The notes under the pieces were generated by a model, which was given only the letters and a program-made list of their open reading frames with translations, was not told the origin of the DNA and made no database searches. Both the position numbers and the translations under genes were made by a program. From JAAOII01 sp965207945 (GTDB lineage: Bacteria > Pseudomonadota > Gammaproteobacteria > CBDBNL01 > JAAOII01), in the NCBI GenBank assembly GCA_965207945.1, contig OZ242303.1, positions 930,001-994,000 of the forward strand: a stretch of 64,000 nucleotides of DNA, given 5' to 3'. Every line of letters begins with the position of its first letter. Position 1 is the stretch's first letter. This document shows positions 37,084-46,410 of this stretch, one piece after another.

Positions 37084-38232
37084 ATGAAACTTTCCTCTGG
37101 GTTGAATGCCATATTTAATCTGAAACATTATGATTATGAACTGCCACAACAGTTAATAGCACAGCATCCTACTGCTAAAAGAGAGCAGGCGCGACTACTG
37201 CATGTTTTAGCAGATGAGGTTGAAGATACGAGCATTACTAGCTTGCCAAAATTTTTAGTCGCGGGGGATATTATGGTAATAAATAACACTAAGGTTATGC
37301 CTATGCGTTTATGGGGGACAAAAGAAAGCGGCGGTAAAATAGAATTATTGATTAACCGTATATTTAATCCTAATGAAGCAGAAGTTATGGGACGCGCTTC
37401 ACGCCCTCCTCGCATCAATAGCCATATTATTATTGATAAAGAAAAAGATGTTTCCCTTACACTTACCGGGAAGAAAGATGGGTTTTGGATAGTAAAATCT
37501 CATGGTCCTAACAATATCTTTGATATCTGTAATAAGTATGGCAAAGTCCCTCTACCTGGTTACATAAAGCGAGAAGTTGTCGCAGCAGATAGTAAAAGAT
37601 ACCAAACAATATACGCTAAACACATAGGAGCTGCTGCCGCCCCTACTGCTGGTTTACATTTAAGCAAAAGGTTACTTACGGCACTAGAAAAAAAGGGGGT
37701 GCGAATATGCGAACTAACCTTGCATGCTGGAGCTGGAACCTTTGCTCCAATAAGAGAAGCAGATATAAGGAAACACCAAATGCATTATGAATGGTGTAAT
37801 ATTCCACAGGATTTATGTGACGAGCTAAACCAGGCAAGAAAATCAGGTAATCGCATAGTAGCTGTGGGAACTACTTGTCTGAGAGCTCTTGAGACCTCTT
37901 TGAACAGCTCGGATTTAGTCAGTAAATCAGAATTGGATAGCAGAGGCACCTTAGCAAAAAAAGGGGCAAAGTCCAGATTAACCAAAGATAATAGTATATT
38001 TAAACCTTTTAGTGGATGGACCAATGCCTATTTATATCCTGGCAGCAGGTGTATCAGAGCAGCCGATATACTATTAACTAACTTCCATACTCCCCGTTCT
38101 TCCCTGCTATTATTAGTCTGTGCCTTTAGCGGTTATGAAAGAATTATGAAGGCGTACAAACATGCTATAAATAATAAATATAGATTCTTTTCTTTTGGGG
38201 ATGCTATGTTACTGCATCGGAAAGAGGATTGA
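37084..38232 (+). CDS. queA: S-adenosylmethionine:tRNA ribosyltransferase-isomerase
   Basis: 382 residues, about 30 longer than E. coli QueA. YELPQQLIAQHPTAKREQARLL is the N-terminal signature (read as two parts, YELPQQLIAQHP and REQARLL). TAGLHLSKRLL, LHAGAGTFAPIREADI and NFHTPRSSLLLLVCAF follow. It forms epoxyqueuosine in tRNA wobble position 34. The extra length is a Lys/Ser-rich insert of about 30 residues (VSKSELDSRGTLAKKGAK region) before the GWTNAYLYPG motif. Its 3' end overlaps the convergent xseA by 29 bp. Confidence 0.93.
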   Translation: MKLSSGLNAIFNLKHYDYELPQQLIAQHPTAKREQARLLHVLADEVEDTSITSLPKFLVAGDIMVINNTKVMPMRLWGTKESGGKIELLINRIFNPNEAEVMGRASRPPRINSHIIIDKEKDVSLTLTGKKDGFWIVKSHGPNNIFDICNKYGKVPLPGYIKREVVAADSKRYQTIYAKHIGAAAAPTAGLHLSKRLLTALEKKGVRICELTLHAGAGTFAPIREADIRKHQMHYEWCNIPQDLCDELNQARKSGNRIVAVGTTCLRALETSLNSSDLVSKSELDSRGTLAKKGAKSRLTKDNSIFKPFSGWTNAYLYPGSRCIRAADILLTNFHTPRSSLLLLVCAFSGYERIMKAYKHAINNKYRFFSFGDAMLLHRKED

Positions 38233-39658
38233 CTTTAACTACCTTGGTAGAAATTTCTCCTTTTGCTAGCTGTACTTCAAGAATATCACCCCCATGCAAT
38301 GTAGATGCATCGGATACTAAACTACCTTCTATATCACGCACCAAAGAATAGCCACGTTTAAGAATTCCTTTAGGATTTAAAGCACTTAGAACAGAAGTTT
38401 TATGATGCAAATCTGCAGTTAGTGATTCAAGATGGCGTCTTTCGGAAGACATTAAGTCAGAATATTGATTAGTCAATAGAGATTTTCTTACACTCAGCAT
38501 ATTTTGCATAGCACGACTTAAACGTAATTTTGCTCCTCCCAATTGGGACAATTGCTCACTATACACAAGATAGGGATTATTTTCAGCAAAATACGAGTGA
38601 TAGTGTGCCAAATAATGGCGTAAATCATTTAAATATGCCAAGATGTAATGTCCCAAATTTTTCTTATGGGCTTGCAGCTCGGCAAGGCAAAGCTCAATAG
38701 GGTTGCAGCGATGGGCTCGTTGCCACAGATCATCTGTCTGCTGTATATGATTACGCATTCTATTCTCCAGGTGATACCTTATCTTCTTTTTACTTTGCGC
38801 TAAACTAATCAATTCTTCAGCACTATCTATGCTTATCTCTTCAGCTGCAGCCGATGGAGTGGGCGAGCGATGGTCAGCAACCATATCGCAAAGAGTAAAA
38901 TCAATTTCGTGACCTACTGCGCTGACAACCGGAATCTTGCTTTTAAATATAGCTCTAATCAAATTTTCATCATTAAAGCAGCTAATATCTTCTGCAGAAC
39001 CTCCGCCTCGGGTAATTAGGACGGCATCAAACTTATCTATTTTGTTTGCCAATTGCAGCATTTTTATGATTTGTTGCGGCGCATCTTCACCTTGCACCAA
39101 AGTCGCAGCCAAATATAGTTTCATCATTGGCATACGGCGAGTCAATACCTTTGTTACATCCTGTAATGCGGCGGCGCGTGGGGAAGTAATGATACACAAA
39201 TGTTGAATAATGCTTGGTAACTCTTTTTTATGCTTGACATCAAACAGTCCCTCTTTGTATAATTTTTGCTTTATTTTTTCAAACTCAATTTGTAATTTAC
39301 CCTCACCTTCTTTGATTAAATCACTAACAACGAATTGAAACTGCCCTCTTCCCTTATAAAAAGCAGGCGTTCCCGTAAGTACTAGCATCTCTCCATCTTT
39401 AGGTTGCTGTAACAAAGTTCGATTATTGTTCTTAAACATAACGCACTGTAGTTGTGCATCACTATCCTTAATAGAAAAGTACCAATGCCCCGTAGGTGAA
39501 GCGTTAATGCTGGAGAGTTCCCCCTTAACTTTTATTTCTGTAGAAAAGTGCTGGGATAGTATATCCTGCATCTGTGCCAGTAAAGCAGATACGCTAAGTG
39601 GGTGAGGTGAATCAGTCGGCTGGGATAGATACGATTGAGATGCGAATAACTCAGACAT
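38204..39658 (-). CDS. xseA: Exodeoxyribonuclease VII large subunit
   Basis: 484 residues. The N-terminal OB fold (VKGELSSINASPTGHWYFSI) is followed by the catalytic domain with ITSPRAAALQDVTKVL, RGGGSAEDISCFNDENL and SAVGHEIDFTLCD, then a coiled-coil middle and LKRGYSLV at the end. With XseB it degrades single-stranded DNA. xseB is not in the window. It overlaps queA tail-to-tail by 29 bp. A tRNA-fMet gene lies 31 bp upstream on the same strand. Confidence 0.93.
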   Translation of the reverse strand: MSELFASQSYLSQPTDSPHPLSVSALLAQMQDILSQHFSTEIKVKGELSSINASPTGHWYFSIKDSDAQLQCVMFKNNNRTLLQQPKDGEMLVLTGTPAFYKGRGQFQFVVSDLIKEGEGKLQIEFEKIKQKLYKEGLFDVKHKKELPSIIQHLCIITSPRAAALQDVTKVLTRRMPMMKLYLAATLVQGEDAPQQIIKMLQLANKIDKFDAVLITRGGGSAEDISCFNDENLIRAIFKSKIPVVSAVGHEIDFTLCDMVADHRSPTPSAAAEEISIDSAEELISLAQSKKKIRYHLENRMRNHIQQTDDLWQRAHRCNPIELCLAELQAHKKNLGHYILAYLNDLRHYLAHYHSYFAENNPYLVYSEQLSQLGGAKLRLSRAMQNMLSVRKSLLTNQYSDLMSSERRHLESLTADLHHKTSVLSALNPKGILKRGYSLVRDIEGSLVSDASTLHGGDILEVQLAKGEISTKVVKVNPLSDAVT

Positions 39659-39689
39659 AAAGAAAATAAGTAATATAAATAATAAATAA

Positions 39690-39766
<77 letters not shown>

Positions 39767-39825
39767 ACGCTTATCTAATAATATAGTGTTAGTATATGGA
39801 AGGTTTTAGCAATATACATAAAAAA

Positions 39826-40869
39826 TTAATTTATTGGATGAATTATTTTGGTAAATTCTGTTGTTTCTCTAATCAAAAATTTTTCTGTTGCATCATCTGC
39901 ACGTGTTATGAAGTAAGCTGCTATATTCTGTTCTTCAGCAAGAACGATGCCTTTTTCGGTACCTAACACAAATAAAGCCGTTGCCCAAGCATCCGCTACA
40001 GCGGTATTTTTATGAATTACCGATACAGAAGCCAAACGATGCGCCACTGGATATGCCGTTAGCGGGTCAATTATATGGGAATATCTTATTTTATTTCTCT
40101 CATAATAATTGCGATAATCTCCTGAAGTTGCCATGCCAAGATTATTAAGCAATATTACACGATGAGCACTTCTGCCTTGCTCATCTGGCTGCTCTATCGC
40201 AATTCTCCAGCCAACTTCTTTGCCGAATTTTTGATTATTACGCGAACCAGCTGCGCGAATTTCACCCCCTATTTCCACCAAATAATCTGCTATACCCGCC
40301 TGAACTAAAACCTTGCCTACTTCATCAACCGCATATCCTTTTGCTATTGCTGCCAGAGTAAGGTATAACGGCGTATTTTTACTTACTATATTATTGGTAC
40401 TATCTATGATTAAGTTATGAATTCCTGTTTTAACCCGAGTTGAGGCAATTTCTGCATGGCTTGGTACCCGCTCAGGAACATTATTTGGTCCAAACCCCCA
40501 TAAATTAACCAAAGGACCTACTGTAATATCAAATGCTCCCTGAGTTGCGCTATGTAATTCTTTGCTCAAAACGAGCATACCTATCAACTCTTTGCTAGTA
40601 TGTAATTCCACTCCAACATCATGACTATTTAGCACACTAATATCAGAACTCTCCTTCCAAGTTGACATTACCAAATCTATGGAGTTAAGCCGCTCCTTTA
40701 TTTCGTTATGAATTTGTTGTGATGGCAGAGTATGAGGATGAGCGAGGTATTTTATAGAGTAACTAGTTCCAAATATCATCCCCTGCAGAGTAGTATAGCG
40801 AGCATCATCTTTGGCACATGAAAACATAGTCAAAGAAAACAATACTAAAAATAGAAATTTGCTCTTCAC
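39826..40869 (-). CDS. apbE: FAD:protein FMN transferase (ApbE)
   Basis: 347 residues from GTG 40869. The lipoprotein signal MKSKFLFLVLFSLTMFSC ends in a lipobox Cys. The ApbE domain shows GMIFGTSYSIKYL, FDITVGPLVNLWGFG, GYAVDEVGKVL and SGDYRNYY, then SHIIDPLTAYPV. It covalently attaches FMN to Thr/Ser of proteins such as NqrB/C or RnfD/G. No nqr or rnf genes are nearby. The promoter is remarkable: five tandem copies of a 13-bp unit, each with TATAAT, the nearest 6 nt from the GTG. Confidence 0.93.
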   Translation of the reverse strand: MKSKFLFLVLFSLTMFSCAKDDARYTTLQGMIFGTSYSIKYLAHPHTLPSQQIHNEIKERLNSIDLVMSTWKESSDISVLNSHDVGVELHTSKELIGMLVLSKELHSATQGAFDITVGPLVNLWGFGPNNVPERVPSHAEIASTRVKTGIHNLIIDSTNNIVSKNTPLYLTLAAIAKGYAVDEVGKVLVQAGIADYLVEIGGEIRAAGSRNNQKFGKEVGWRIAIEQPDEQGRSAHRVILLNNLGMATSGDYRNYYERNKIRYSHIIDPLTAYPVAHRLASVSVIHKNTAVADAWATALFVLGTEKGIVLAEEQNIAAYFITRADDATEKFLIRETTEFTKIIHPIN

Positions 40870-40873
40870 AATG

Positions 40874-40938
40874 ATATTATAAGGGGATATTATAAGGGGA
40901 TATTATAAGGGGATATTATAAGGGAATATTATAAGGAA
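40874..40938 (-). repeat. Five 13-bp tandem repeats, each carrying a -10 box, upstream of apbE
   Basis: The forward-strand unit ATATTATAAGGGG repeats five times (40874, 40887, 40900, 40913, 40926), the last two with single-base changes. On the apbE strand each unit holds TATAAT. The copy nearest apbE has 6 nt to the GTG, so it would give a leaderless mRNA. The others sit 13, 26, 39 and 52 bp further upstream. Confidence 0.9.
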
Positions 40939-41018
40939 CTCCATACATAAACCTTGAGTGTGAACTTGCCTGAGATTTTAAGCAACAAATACCCCTTTCA
41001 AATATCTCTTGAATATAC

Positions 41019-41024
41019 TATAAT
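41019..41024 (+). promoter_or_regulatory. -10 box of the tyrosine recombinase gene
   Basis: TATAAT, 8 nt before ATG 41033. A leaderless transcript is predicted. Confidence 0.5.
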
Positions 41025-41032
41025 TACTTACG

Positions 41033-42193
41033 ATGGCAGATAATCTAATAGTTCCCTTAGAGAAGCTTCCTGCTTATCTGGATGAAGATACAGATGGCGT
41101 ACATGGTGAGAATAGACAACCTGATAGCAGCAGAACTTCCGCTAAAAATGATCATGAAGCAGTTAGTATATGGCTTAAGCGATTTACTACTTCTCCTCAC
41201 ACACATCAAAGTTACCGTAAAGAAATAGAACGACTTTATCTATGGGCTATTAATCGAGGGATGGCTTTATCAGACCTTAAGCTTGATGATTTGGAGGAAT
41301 ATAAACAATTTTTATGCGATCCACAGCCCAGCGAGGAATGGTGCGGACCAGCAGTGGCGCGTAATGACCCAAATTGGAGGCCTTTTATTGGTCCGCTTGG
41401 AGCGTCAAGTCGTAATCAAAGCTTAACTATTCTTAATACTGGTTTTAGTTTTTTTACACAGATGGGATACTTGAAATATAATCCACTGCAATTACTATTT
41501 AAAAGGGATTTACGACAGCAAATTAATAAAAGCGGCAAGATAGACAGATATCTTGAGCATGACCTATGGAATTTCTTATGGAGTTTCATTCGTAAACAGT
41601 CCTGTACGACGGAGAAAGAAATTGCCATTTATCAACGTAGGATATTTCTTTTTAGCTTGCTTTATCTACTGGCTCCCCGTATCAGTGAGGTTGCCAATCA
41701 TACTATGGAAAGTTTTATAGAAGAACGTGGCAAGTGGTGGTGGCAGGTTACTGGTAAAGGCAATAAAACAGCTAAAGTTCCCGTGCCAAGTGATATGCTT
41801 GAAGCATTAAAAAAATATCGCGGTTTTCTTGGTCTTAGTCCTCTACCCCATCCAGGAGATAGTCATCCTTTAATCACAGGAATTACAGGAATCACAGGAT
41901 TACAAAACAAAAAAGCCCTTAGTACCAAGATGATATATCTAATAGTGAAAGAAACTCTTGCCTTAGCCGCAGATGAGCTCAAGAGCAGTTCTCCGCATAA
42001 AGCAGAAAAACTGCGCAATGCTTCTACTCACTGGTTTCGTCATACATCAATTACGCATCAAGCAGACAAAGGAGTGGATATAAGACACTTAAAAGCAACT
42101 GCGCGCCATGCCAGCATAACCACAACTCAAAGATATATGCATGAAGAAGAAGAGACATGGCATAAGGATATAGAAAAACATAGCATAGAGTAG
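41033..42193 (+). CDS. Tyrosine recombinase/phage-type integrase
   Basis: 386 residues. An N-terminal SAM-like core-binding domain occupies about residues 40-150. The catalytic domain has Arg in APRISEV (near 217), HWFRHTSITH (H-x-x-R near 335) and ARHASITTTQRYMH (His near 358, Tyr near 367). It should cut and rejoin DNA. It is longer than XerC/XerD (about 300) and has no adjacent phage or plasmid genes, so it is not clearly the dif recombinase. A small ITGITGITG repeat (three near-copies of ACAGGAATC at 41877-41903) lies in the catalytic domain. tRNA-fMet is 1.3 kb upstream with apbE between, so a simple tRNA-integrated element is not apparent. Confidence 0.82.
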   Translation: MADNLIVPLEKLPAYLDEDTDGVHGENRQPDSSRTSAKNDHEAVSIWLKRFTTSPHTHQSYRKEIERLYLWAINRGMALSDLKLDDLEEYKQFLCDPQPSEEWCGPAVARNDPNWRPFIGPLGASSRNQSLTILNTGFSFFTQMGYLKYNPLQLLFKRDLRQQINKSGKIDRYLEHDLWNFLWSFIRKQSCTTEKEIAIYQRRIFLFSLLYLLAPRISEVANHTMESFIEERGKWWWQVTGKGNKTAKVPVPSDMLEALKKYRGFLGLSPLPHPGDSHPLITGITGITGLQNKKALSTKMIYLIVKETLALAADELKSSSPHKAEKLRNASTHWFRHTSITHQADKGVDIRHLKATARHASITTTQRYMHEEEETWHKDIEKHSIE

Positions 42194-42237
42194 CTGATAA
42201 CTTATGCTATCACATAAAAATAATACAATAATAATCA

Positions 42238-42243
42238 TATAAT
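42238..42243 (+). promoter_or_regulatory. -10 box of the metG unit
   Basis: TATAAT, 6 nt before the ATG of the 7-codon upstream ORF at 42250 and 29 nt before the metG ATG. The predicted transcript begins at the upstream ORF start codon. Confidence 0.5.
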
Positions 42244-42249
42244 TATCGT

Positions 42250-42273
42250 ATGCCTAATAACTTATCTAAATAA
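42250..42273 (+). CDS. Seven-codon leaderless upstream ORF coupled to metG
   Basis: ATG CCT AAT AAC TTA TCT AAA TAA encodes MPNNLSK. The stop shares its last base with the metG ATG (TAATG). The -10 box places transcription start on its first codon. A ribosome that starts here leaderlessly would terminate directly on the metG start and could re-initiate. Confidence 0.4.
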   Translation: MPNNLSK

Positions 42274-43910
42274 TGGCGGAGAAAATACTAGTTACTACCG
42301 CCCTTCCTTACGCCAATGGTGAAATTCATCTTGGACATCTGTTGGAACATATTCAAACTGATATTTGGGTGCGTTTTCAACGGCTAATGGGTAAAGAATG
42401 CGTGTATGTCTGTGCTGATGACGCCCACGGCACTGCCACTTCTCTGACGGCTGAAAAAGAAGGCAAGGACGTTTTGCAATGGATAGACGAAGTGCGTATC
42501 TCGCATGAAAAGGACTTGCGTGCTTATGGAGTCAGTTATGATAACTACTACACTACTCATTCAGAAGAGAACCGTATATTAAGCGAAGATATTTATAAGA
42601 GAGTTAAAGAAAAAGGACATATAAACGTCCGAGAAGTACGACAGCTTTTTGATACAAAGAGAAATATGTTCCTTGCAGATAGATTCATTAAAGGAGAATG
42701 TCCATCCTGCGGTACTGCCGACCAATATGGCGATAATTGTGAATCATGTGGAGCAACTTACAATGCACTTGAACTTAAAAACCCCTATTCATTGCTATCT
42801 GACGCTCTTCCCGTAGTAAAAAAATCAGAACATTTATTTTTCAATCTCCCAGTTTTTGAAGCAATGATTAAAGAATGGATGGATGCTGGCAGTATTCAAA
42901 AAGAGGTTCGCAATAAACTGGATGAATGGTTTAAAAAAGGATTACAAGAATGGAACATCAGCCGCGACGCGCCATATTTTGGCTGGTTGATACCTGGTTA
43001 TGAAAATAAATATTTTTATGTATGGCTTGATGCCCCTATTGGTTATATGGCAAGTTTAAAGAACCTATGTACAAAAAAAGGATGGGAGTTTGATGACTTT
43101 TGGCACAATAAGCAATCCGAATATAAAATATATCACTTTATTGGCAAAGATATAGTCTACTTTCACTCTCTTTTTTGGCCAGCCCTACTCCACGCTGCTG
43201 ACTATAATAAGCCAACTGGTGTATTTGCCCATGGTTTTCTCACAGTCAACGGAGCTAAGATGTCTAAATCACGCGGGACATTCATTCTGGCAAAATCATA
43301 TCTACAGCATTTAGACCCAGAATATCTAAGATACTATTTTGCTACCAAACTGGGAGACGGAATAGATGATATGGACTTTAACACCGCAGAGTTTGGTGAA
43401 AGAGTAAATAGCGATTTAGTTGGCAAGTTTGTTAATATAGCTAGCCGTTGTGCCCGTTTTATAAACCGAGATTTTGCCAACCAGCTAGGTGAAATGCCAC
43501 AGTCAAATCAGCAAGAGCTAATAAAGAAATTGATAACTGGTGGTGATAAGATAGCCGAACTCTATCAAACAAGAAAGTTCTCAGCAGCAGTTCGCTGCAT
43601 AATGGAATATGCTGACGCAACCAATAGATACTTAGAAGAAGAAAAGCCCTGGAAACTATCCGCGGCTAATCCTCAAGACATAAGAGTTCAACAAATATGC
43701 ACTACTGGGTTGAACTGCTTTCGGATATTAGCGGTATATCTTGCCCCTGTTGTCCCCGAATTATCATCTAAAGCAAAGGAACTACTAAAACTAAATAGTT
43801 TGGACTGGCAAAGTATTAATTCCCCTATAACTAGCAGTGAAATAGAGGCATTTTCTCCGCTTATGCAAAGAGTTACTGCCGAAAACATTGCAGCCCTAAT
43901 AAACTCATAA
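42273..43910 (+). CDS. metG: Methionyl-tRNA synthetase, short form
   Basis: 545 residues. ALPYANGEIHLGHLLEHIQ holds the HIGH motif (HLGH), CPSCGTADQYGDNCESCG the four-Cys zinc knuckle near 147-163, and KMSKSRGTF the KMSKS loop near 330. It charges both initiator and elongator tRNA-Met. E. coli MetG is 677 residues; this one lacks the C-terminal dimerisation/tRNA-binding (EMAP-like) domain. It is preceded by a coupled 7-codon ORF and followed by pyrD after 23 bp. Confidence 0.95.
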   Translation: MAEKILVTTALPYANGEIHLGHLLEHIQTDIWVRFQRLMGKECVYVCADDAHGTATSLTAEKEGKDVLQWIDEVRISHEKDLRAYGVSYDNYYTTHSEENRILSEDIYKRVKEKGHINVREVRQLFDTKRNMFLADRFIKGECPSCGTADQYGDNCESCGATYNALELKNPYSLLSDALPVVKKSEHLFFNLPVFEAMIKEWMDAGSIQKEVRNKLDEWFKKGLQEWNISRDAPYFGWLIPGYENKYFYVWLDAPIGYMASLKNLCTKKGWEFDDFWHNKQSEYKIYHFIGKDIVYFHSLFWPALLHAADYNKPTGVFAHGFLTVNGAKMSKSRGTFILAKSYLQHLDPEYLRYYFATKLGDGIDDMDFNTAEFGERVNSDLVGKFVNIASRCARFINRDFANQLGEMPQSNQQELIKKLITGGDKIAELYQTRKFSAAVRCIMEYADATNRYLEEEKPWKLSAANPQDIRVQQICTTGLNCFRILAVYLAPVVPELSSKAKELLKLNSLDWQSINSPITSSEIEAFSPLMQRVTAENIAALINS

Positions 43911-43933
43911 ATAGTATAGGTTAAGTATCATTC

Positions 43934-44947
43934 ATGGCATTAACTGAGCAAATAGCGTTAAGTATATTACGACGACTTAACCCTGAAGATGCTAATAATA
44001 TGGCATTAAGAACATTGCAAGCCAGAAGTTGCCTGCCAGGAAGTCGTAAAAATCCTATAGAAGGACAAGAGAAGAATCTTATGGGACTAAGGTTCGTCAA
44101 TCCTTGCGGCATAGCAGCCGGACTTGATAAGAACGGAGATTGCATAAACGGGCTCGTTTCTTTAGGAACTGGGTTCATTGAGTTAGGAACTGTAACTCCT
44201 CTACCCCAACAGGGTAATAAAGGTAAAAGAATAATTCGCCTTCCTGAAGAGGAAGCATTGATTAATCGCCTTGGATTTAATAACAAAGGCGTTTCTTATC
44301 TATTAGAAAGATTAAAGGATTTTCGCCGCAATTCTCCATACATTAAACATCCGCGCACTATTATTGGAGTGAACATCGGCAAAGGTGCACTTACTCCTTT
44401 GGAAAATGCGGCGGACGATTATATCTCTTCAATGCAGCTTATTTATACGCTAGCGGATTATATAACTATCAATATCTCATCTCCTAATACTCCGGGCTTG
44501 CGCCAACTTCAGCATAAAGAAGAATTAAGTTTTCTACTTGATAAAATTAAAAGCACAGACCATAAACTACAACAAATACATAATAAAAAATGTCCTTTGA
44601 TATTAAAACTATCTCCAGACCTCAATGAAAAGCAAATTCGTGACATAGCTGATATTATTAATAAATTTGAAATCTCTGGTGTTATAGCTACTAACACCTC
44701 CACCGAACATCCCTGGCGAGACAAAATGGAAGGAGGAATTAGCGGTAAACCTCTAGCAGCACCTTCATTGAAAGTTTTAAAAGCTATCCATTCTGAGCTA
44801 GGCAAAAAAATAACCATAATTGCCGCAGGTGGTATAGATTCTCGTCAAGAGGTGCAAAAAAGGATGGATGCTGGCGCAGATCTTATCCAGCTATATACTG
44901 CACTCATTTATAAAGGAAGCGAATTAATAAATGATTTAGTGGTATAA
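43934..44947 (+). CDS. pyrD: Dihydroorotate dehydrogenase (quinone), class 2
   Basis: 337 residues. GLRFVNPCGIAAGLDKNGD, FIELGTVTPLPQ, INISSPNTPGLRQLQ with the catalytic Ser and VGGIDS-like AAGGIDSRQEV, then LIQLYTALIYKG. It oxidises dihydroorotate with FMN and passes electrons to quinone at the inner membrane, in pyrimidine synthesis. It lies 23 bp after metG, probably in the same unit. Confidence 0.95.
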   Translation: MALTEQIALSILRRLNPEDANNMALRTLQARSCLPGSRKNPIEGQEKNLMGLRFVNPCGIAAGLDKNGDCINGLVSLGTGFIELGTVTPLPQQGNKGKRIIRLPEEEALINRLGFNNKGVSYLLERLKDFRRNSPYIKHPRTIIGVNIGKGALTPLENAADDYISSMQLIYTLADYITINISSPNTPGLRQLQHKEELSFLLDKIKSTDHKLQQIHNKKCPLILKLSPDLNEKQIRDIADIINKFEISGVIATNTSTEHPWRDKMEGGISGKPLAAPSLKVLKAIHSELGKKITIIAAGGIDSRQEVQKRMDAGADLIQLYTALIYKGSELINDLVV

Positions 44948-45005
44948 TTTTGTTTTATTAGTTATTACTATATTATTTAATTATTATTTAATCAAACATT
45001 CATTA

Positions 45006-45608
45006 ATGAATAGCCAAAAACGAAACGCCAGAATCACGCGTAAGACCACTGAAACAGATATAACGCTGAGTTTACAGTTGGATGGTAGCGGTAAAAGTGA
45101 AATAAGTACAGGGGTTTCTTTTCTTGACCACATGCTACAACAGGTGGCAAAGCATGGGCAGTTTGACATTACTATAGAATGTAACGGGGATACGGATATA
45201 GATGATCATCACACTGTTGAAGATATAGGTATCTGTTTTGGTGAATCTTTATTTCAATCTCTTGGTGATAAAAAAGGTATTGTCAGATTTGCCAGCAAGT
45301 ATACCCCACTTGACGAGGCCTTATCACGCGCAGTCATAGATATATCAGGCCGTCCAGGACTATTCTTATATGCGGAATGGACTTCAGTGCGTATTGGCAG
45401 TTTTGATACACAGCTTGTCAGAGAATTCTTCCAAGGAGTTGCATCGGCGGGGAAGATAACACTACACCTTGATTGCATTAGAGGAATTAACTGTCATCAT
45501 CAGGTTGAGAGTATGTTCAAATGTTTTGCTTTAGCTCTTAAAGAGGCAGTGCGTATAGACGCAAGTACAAGAAACCTTGAAATCCCTTCCACTAAAGGGA
45601 TACTATAA
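45006..45608 (+). CDS. hisB: Imidazoleglycerol-phosphate dehydratase
   Basis: 200 residues, monofunctional, without the phosphatase domain fused in E. coli HisB. SFLDHMLQQVAKHGQFDIT, DDHHTVEDIGI and NCHHQVESMFKCFA hold the metal-binding His/Glu residues. It catalyses the sixth step of histidine synthesis. Its last codons overlap the predicted mlaF promoter. hisG lies 4.6 kb away after murA, so his genes here are dispersed. Confidence 0.95.
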   Translation: MNSQKRNARITRKTTETDITLSLQLDGSGKSEISTGVSFLDHMLQQVAKHGQFDITIECNGDTDIDDHHTVEDIGICFGESLFQSLGDKKGIVRFASKYTPLDEALSRAVIDISGRPGLFLYAEWTSVRIGSFDTQLVREFFQGVASAGKITLHLDCIRGINCHHQVESMFKCFALALKEAVRIDASTRNLEIPSTKGIL

Positions 45609-45609
45609 T
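45604..45609 (+). promoter_or_regulatory. -10 box of the mla operon, overlapping the hisB stop codon
   Basis: TATAAT spans the hisB TAA (45606-45608) and lies 6 nt before mlaF ATG 45616. It predicts a leaderless mla transcript and supports this start over an in-frame ATG at 45577. Confidence 0.55.
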
Positions 45610-45615
45610 CGCATA

Positions 45616-46410
45616 ATGGCATTTTTGGAGGTTCGCAACCTAGTTTTTAAACGAGGTGATAAAACTATACTGAATAAAACCAATCTTGAAATTCCTCGTG
45701 GCAAAATTATCGGTATAATGGGACCAAGTGGTTGTGGCAAAACTACCCTACTAAGGTTAATTGGCGGACAACTCACACCTACAAGTGGTCAAATTGACAT
45801 GGATGGAAAAAATATTCATTCATTTAATCGTCAAGAGCTTTTCTCTTTTAGGAAAAATATAGGTTTATTATTTCAAAGTGGCGCTCTATTTACTGATATG
45901 AATGTCTTTCAGAATGTTGCTTTCCCTCTGAAGATTCATACTCAACTTTCTAAAGAAATAATTAGAGATTTAGTTATGCTAAAGCTAGAGTGTGTTGGTC
46001 TGCGCGGTGCTCATAAGCTAATGCCAAGTGAACTATCGGGAGGAATGAGTAGGCGCGTGGCGTTAGCGCGTTCCATAGCATTAGACCCCCAGCTGATGAT
46101 GTATGACGAGCCATTTGCTGGACAGGATCCTATAGGCATGGGTATAATTATGGATTTAATTAAGACATTAAATGATAATCTTGGGCTAACCAGTATATTA
46201 GTATCTCATGATCTTAACGAGACATTAAACATTGCTGATTACGTCTATGTTTTAGCAGGAGGAGCAGCCATAGGCAAAGGAGATCCTAAGAGTTTATTAG
46301 CCAGTACATCACCCTTTGTTAAGCAGTTCATTCATGGTAAAAAAGAAGGACCCGTGGCTTTTCATTATGCCGCCTCCCCTCTCAGCGAGGATTTACAACT
46401 AAATGCATAA
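45616..46410 (+). CDS. mlaF: Phospholipid ABC transporter ATP-binding protein MlaF
   Basis: 264 residues from ATG 45616. GPSGCGKTTLLRL is Walker A, LSGGMSRRVALARS the signature and LMMYDEPFAGQDP Walker B. The C-terminal tail (HGKKEGPVAFHY) matches MlaF. It powers the MlaFEDB complex that moves phospholipids between inner and outer membranes. It is the first gene of mlaFEDCB, overlapping mlaE by 8 bp. Confidence 0.95.
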   Translation: MAFLEVRNLVFKRGDKTILNKTNLEIPRGKIIGIMGPSGCGKTTLLRLIGGQLTPTSGQIDMDGKNIHSFNRQELFSFRKNIGLLFQSGALFTDMNVFQNVAFPLKIHTQLSKEIIRDLVMLKLECVGLRGAHKLMPSELSGGMSRRVALARSIALDPQLMMYDEPFAGQDPIGMGIIMDLIKTLNDNLGLTSILVSHDLNETLNIADYVYVLAGGAAIGKGDPKSLLASTSPFVKQFIHGKKEGPVAFHYAASPLSEDLQLNA

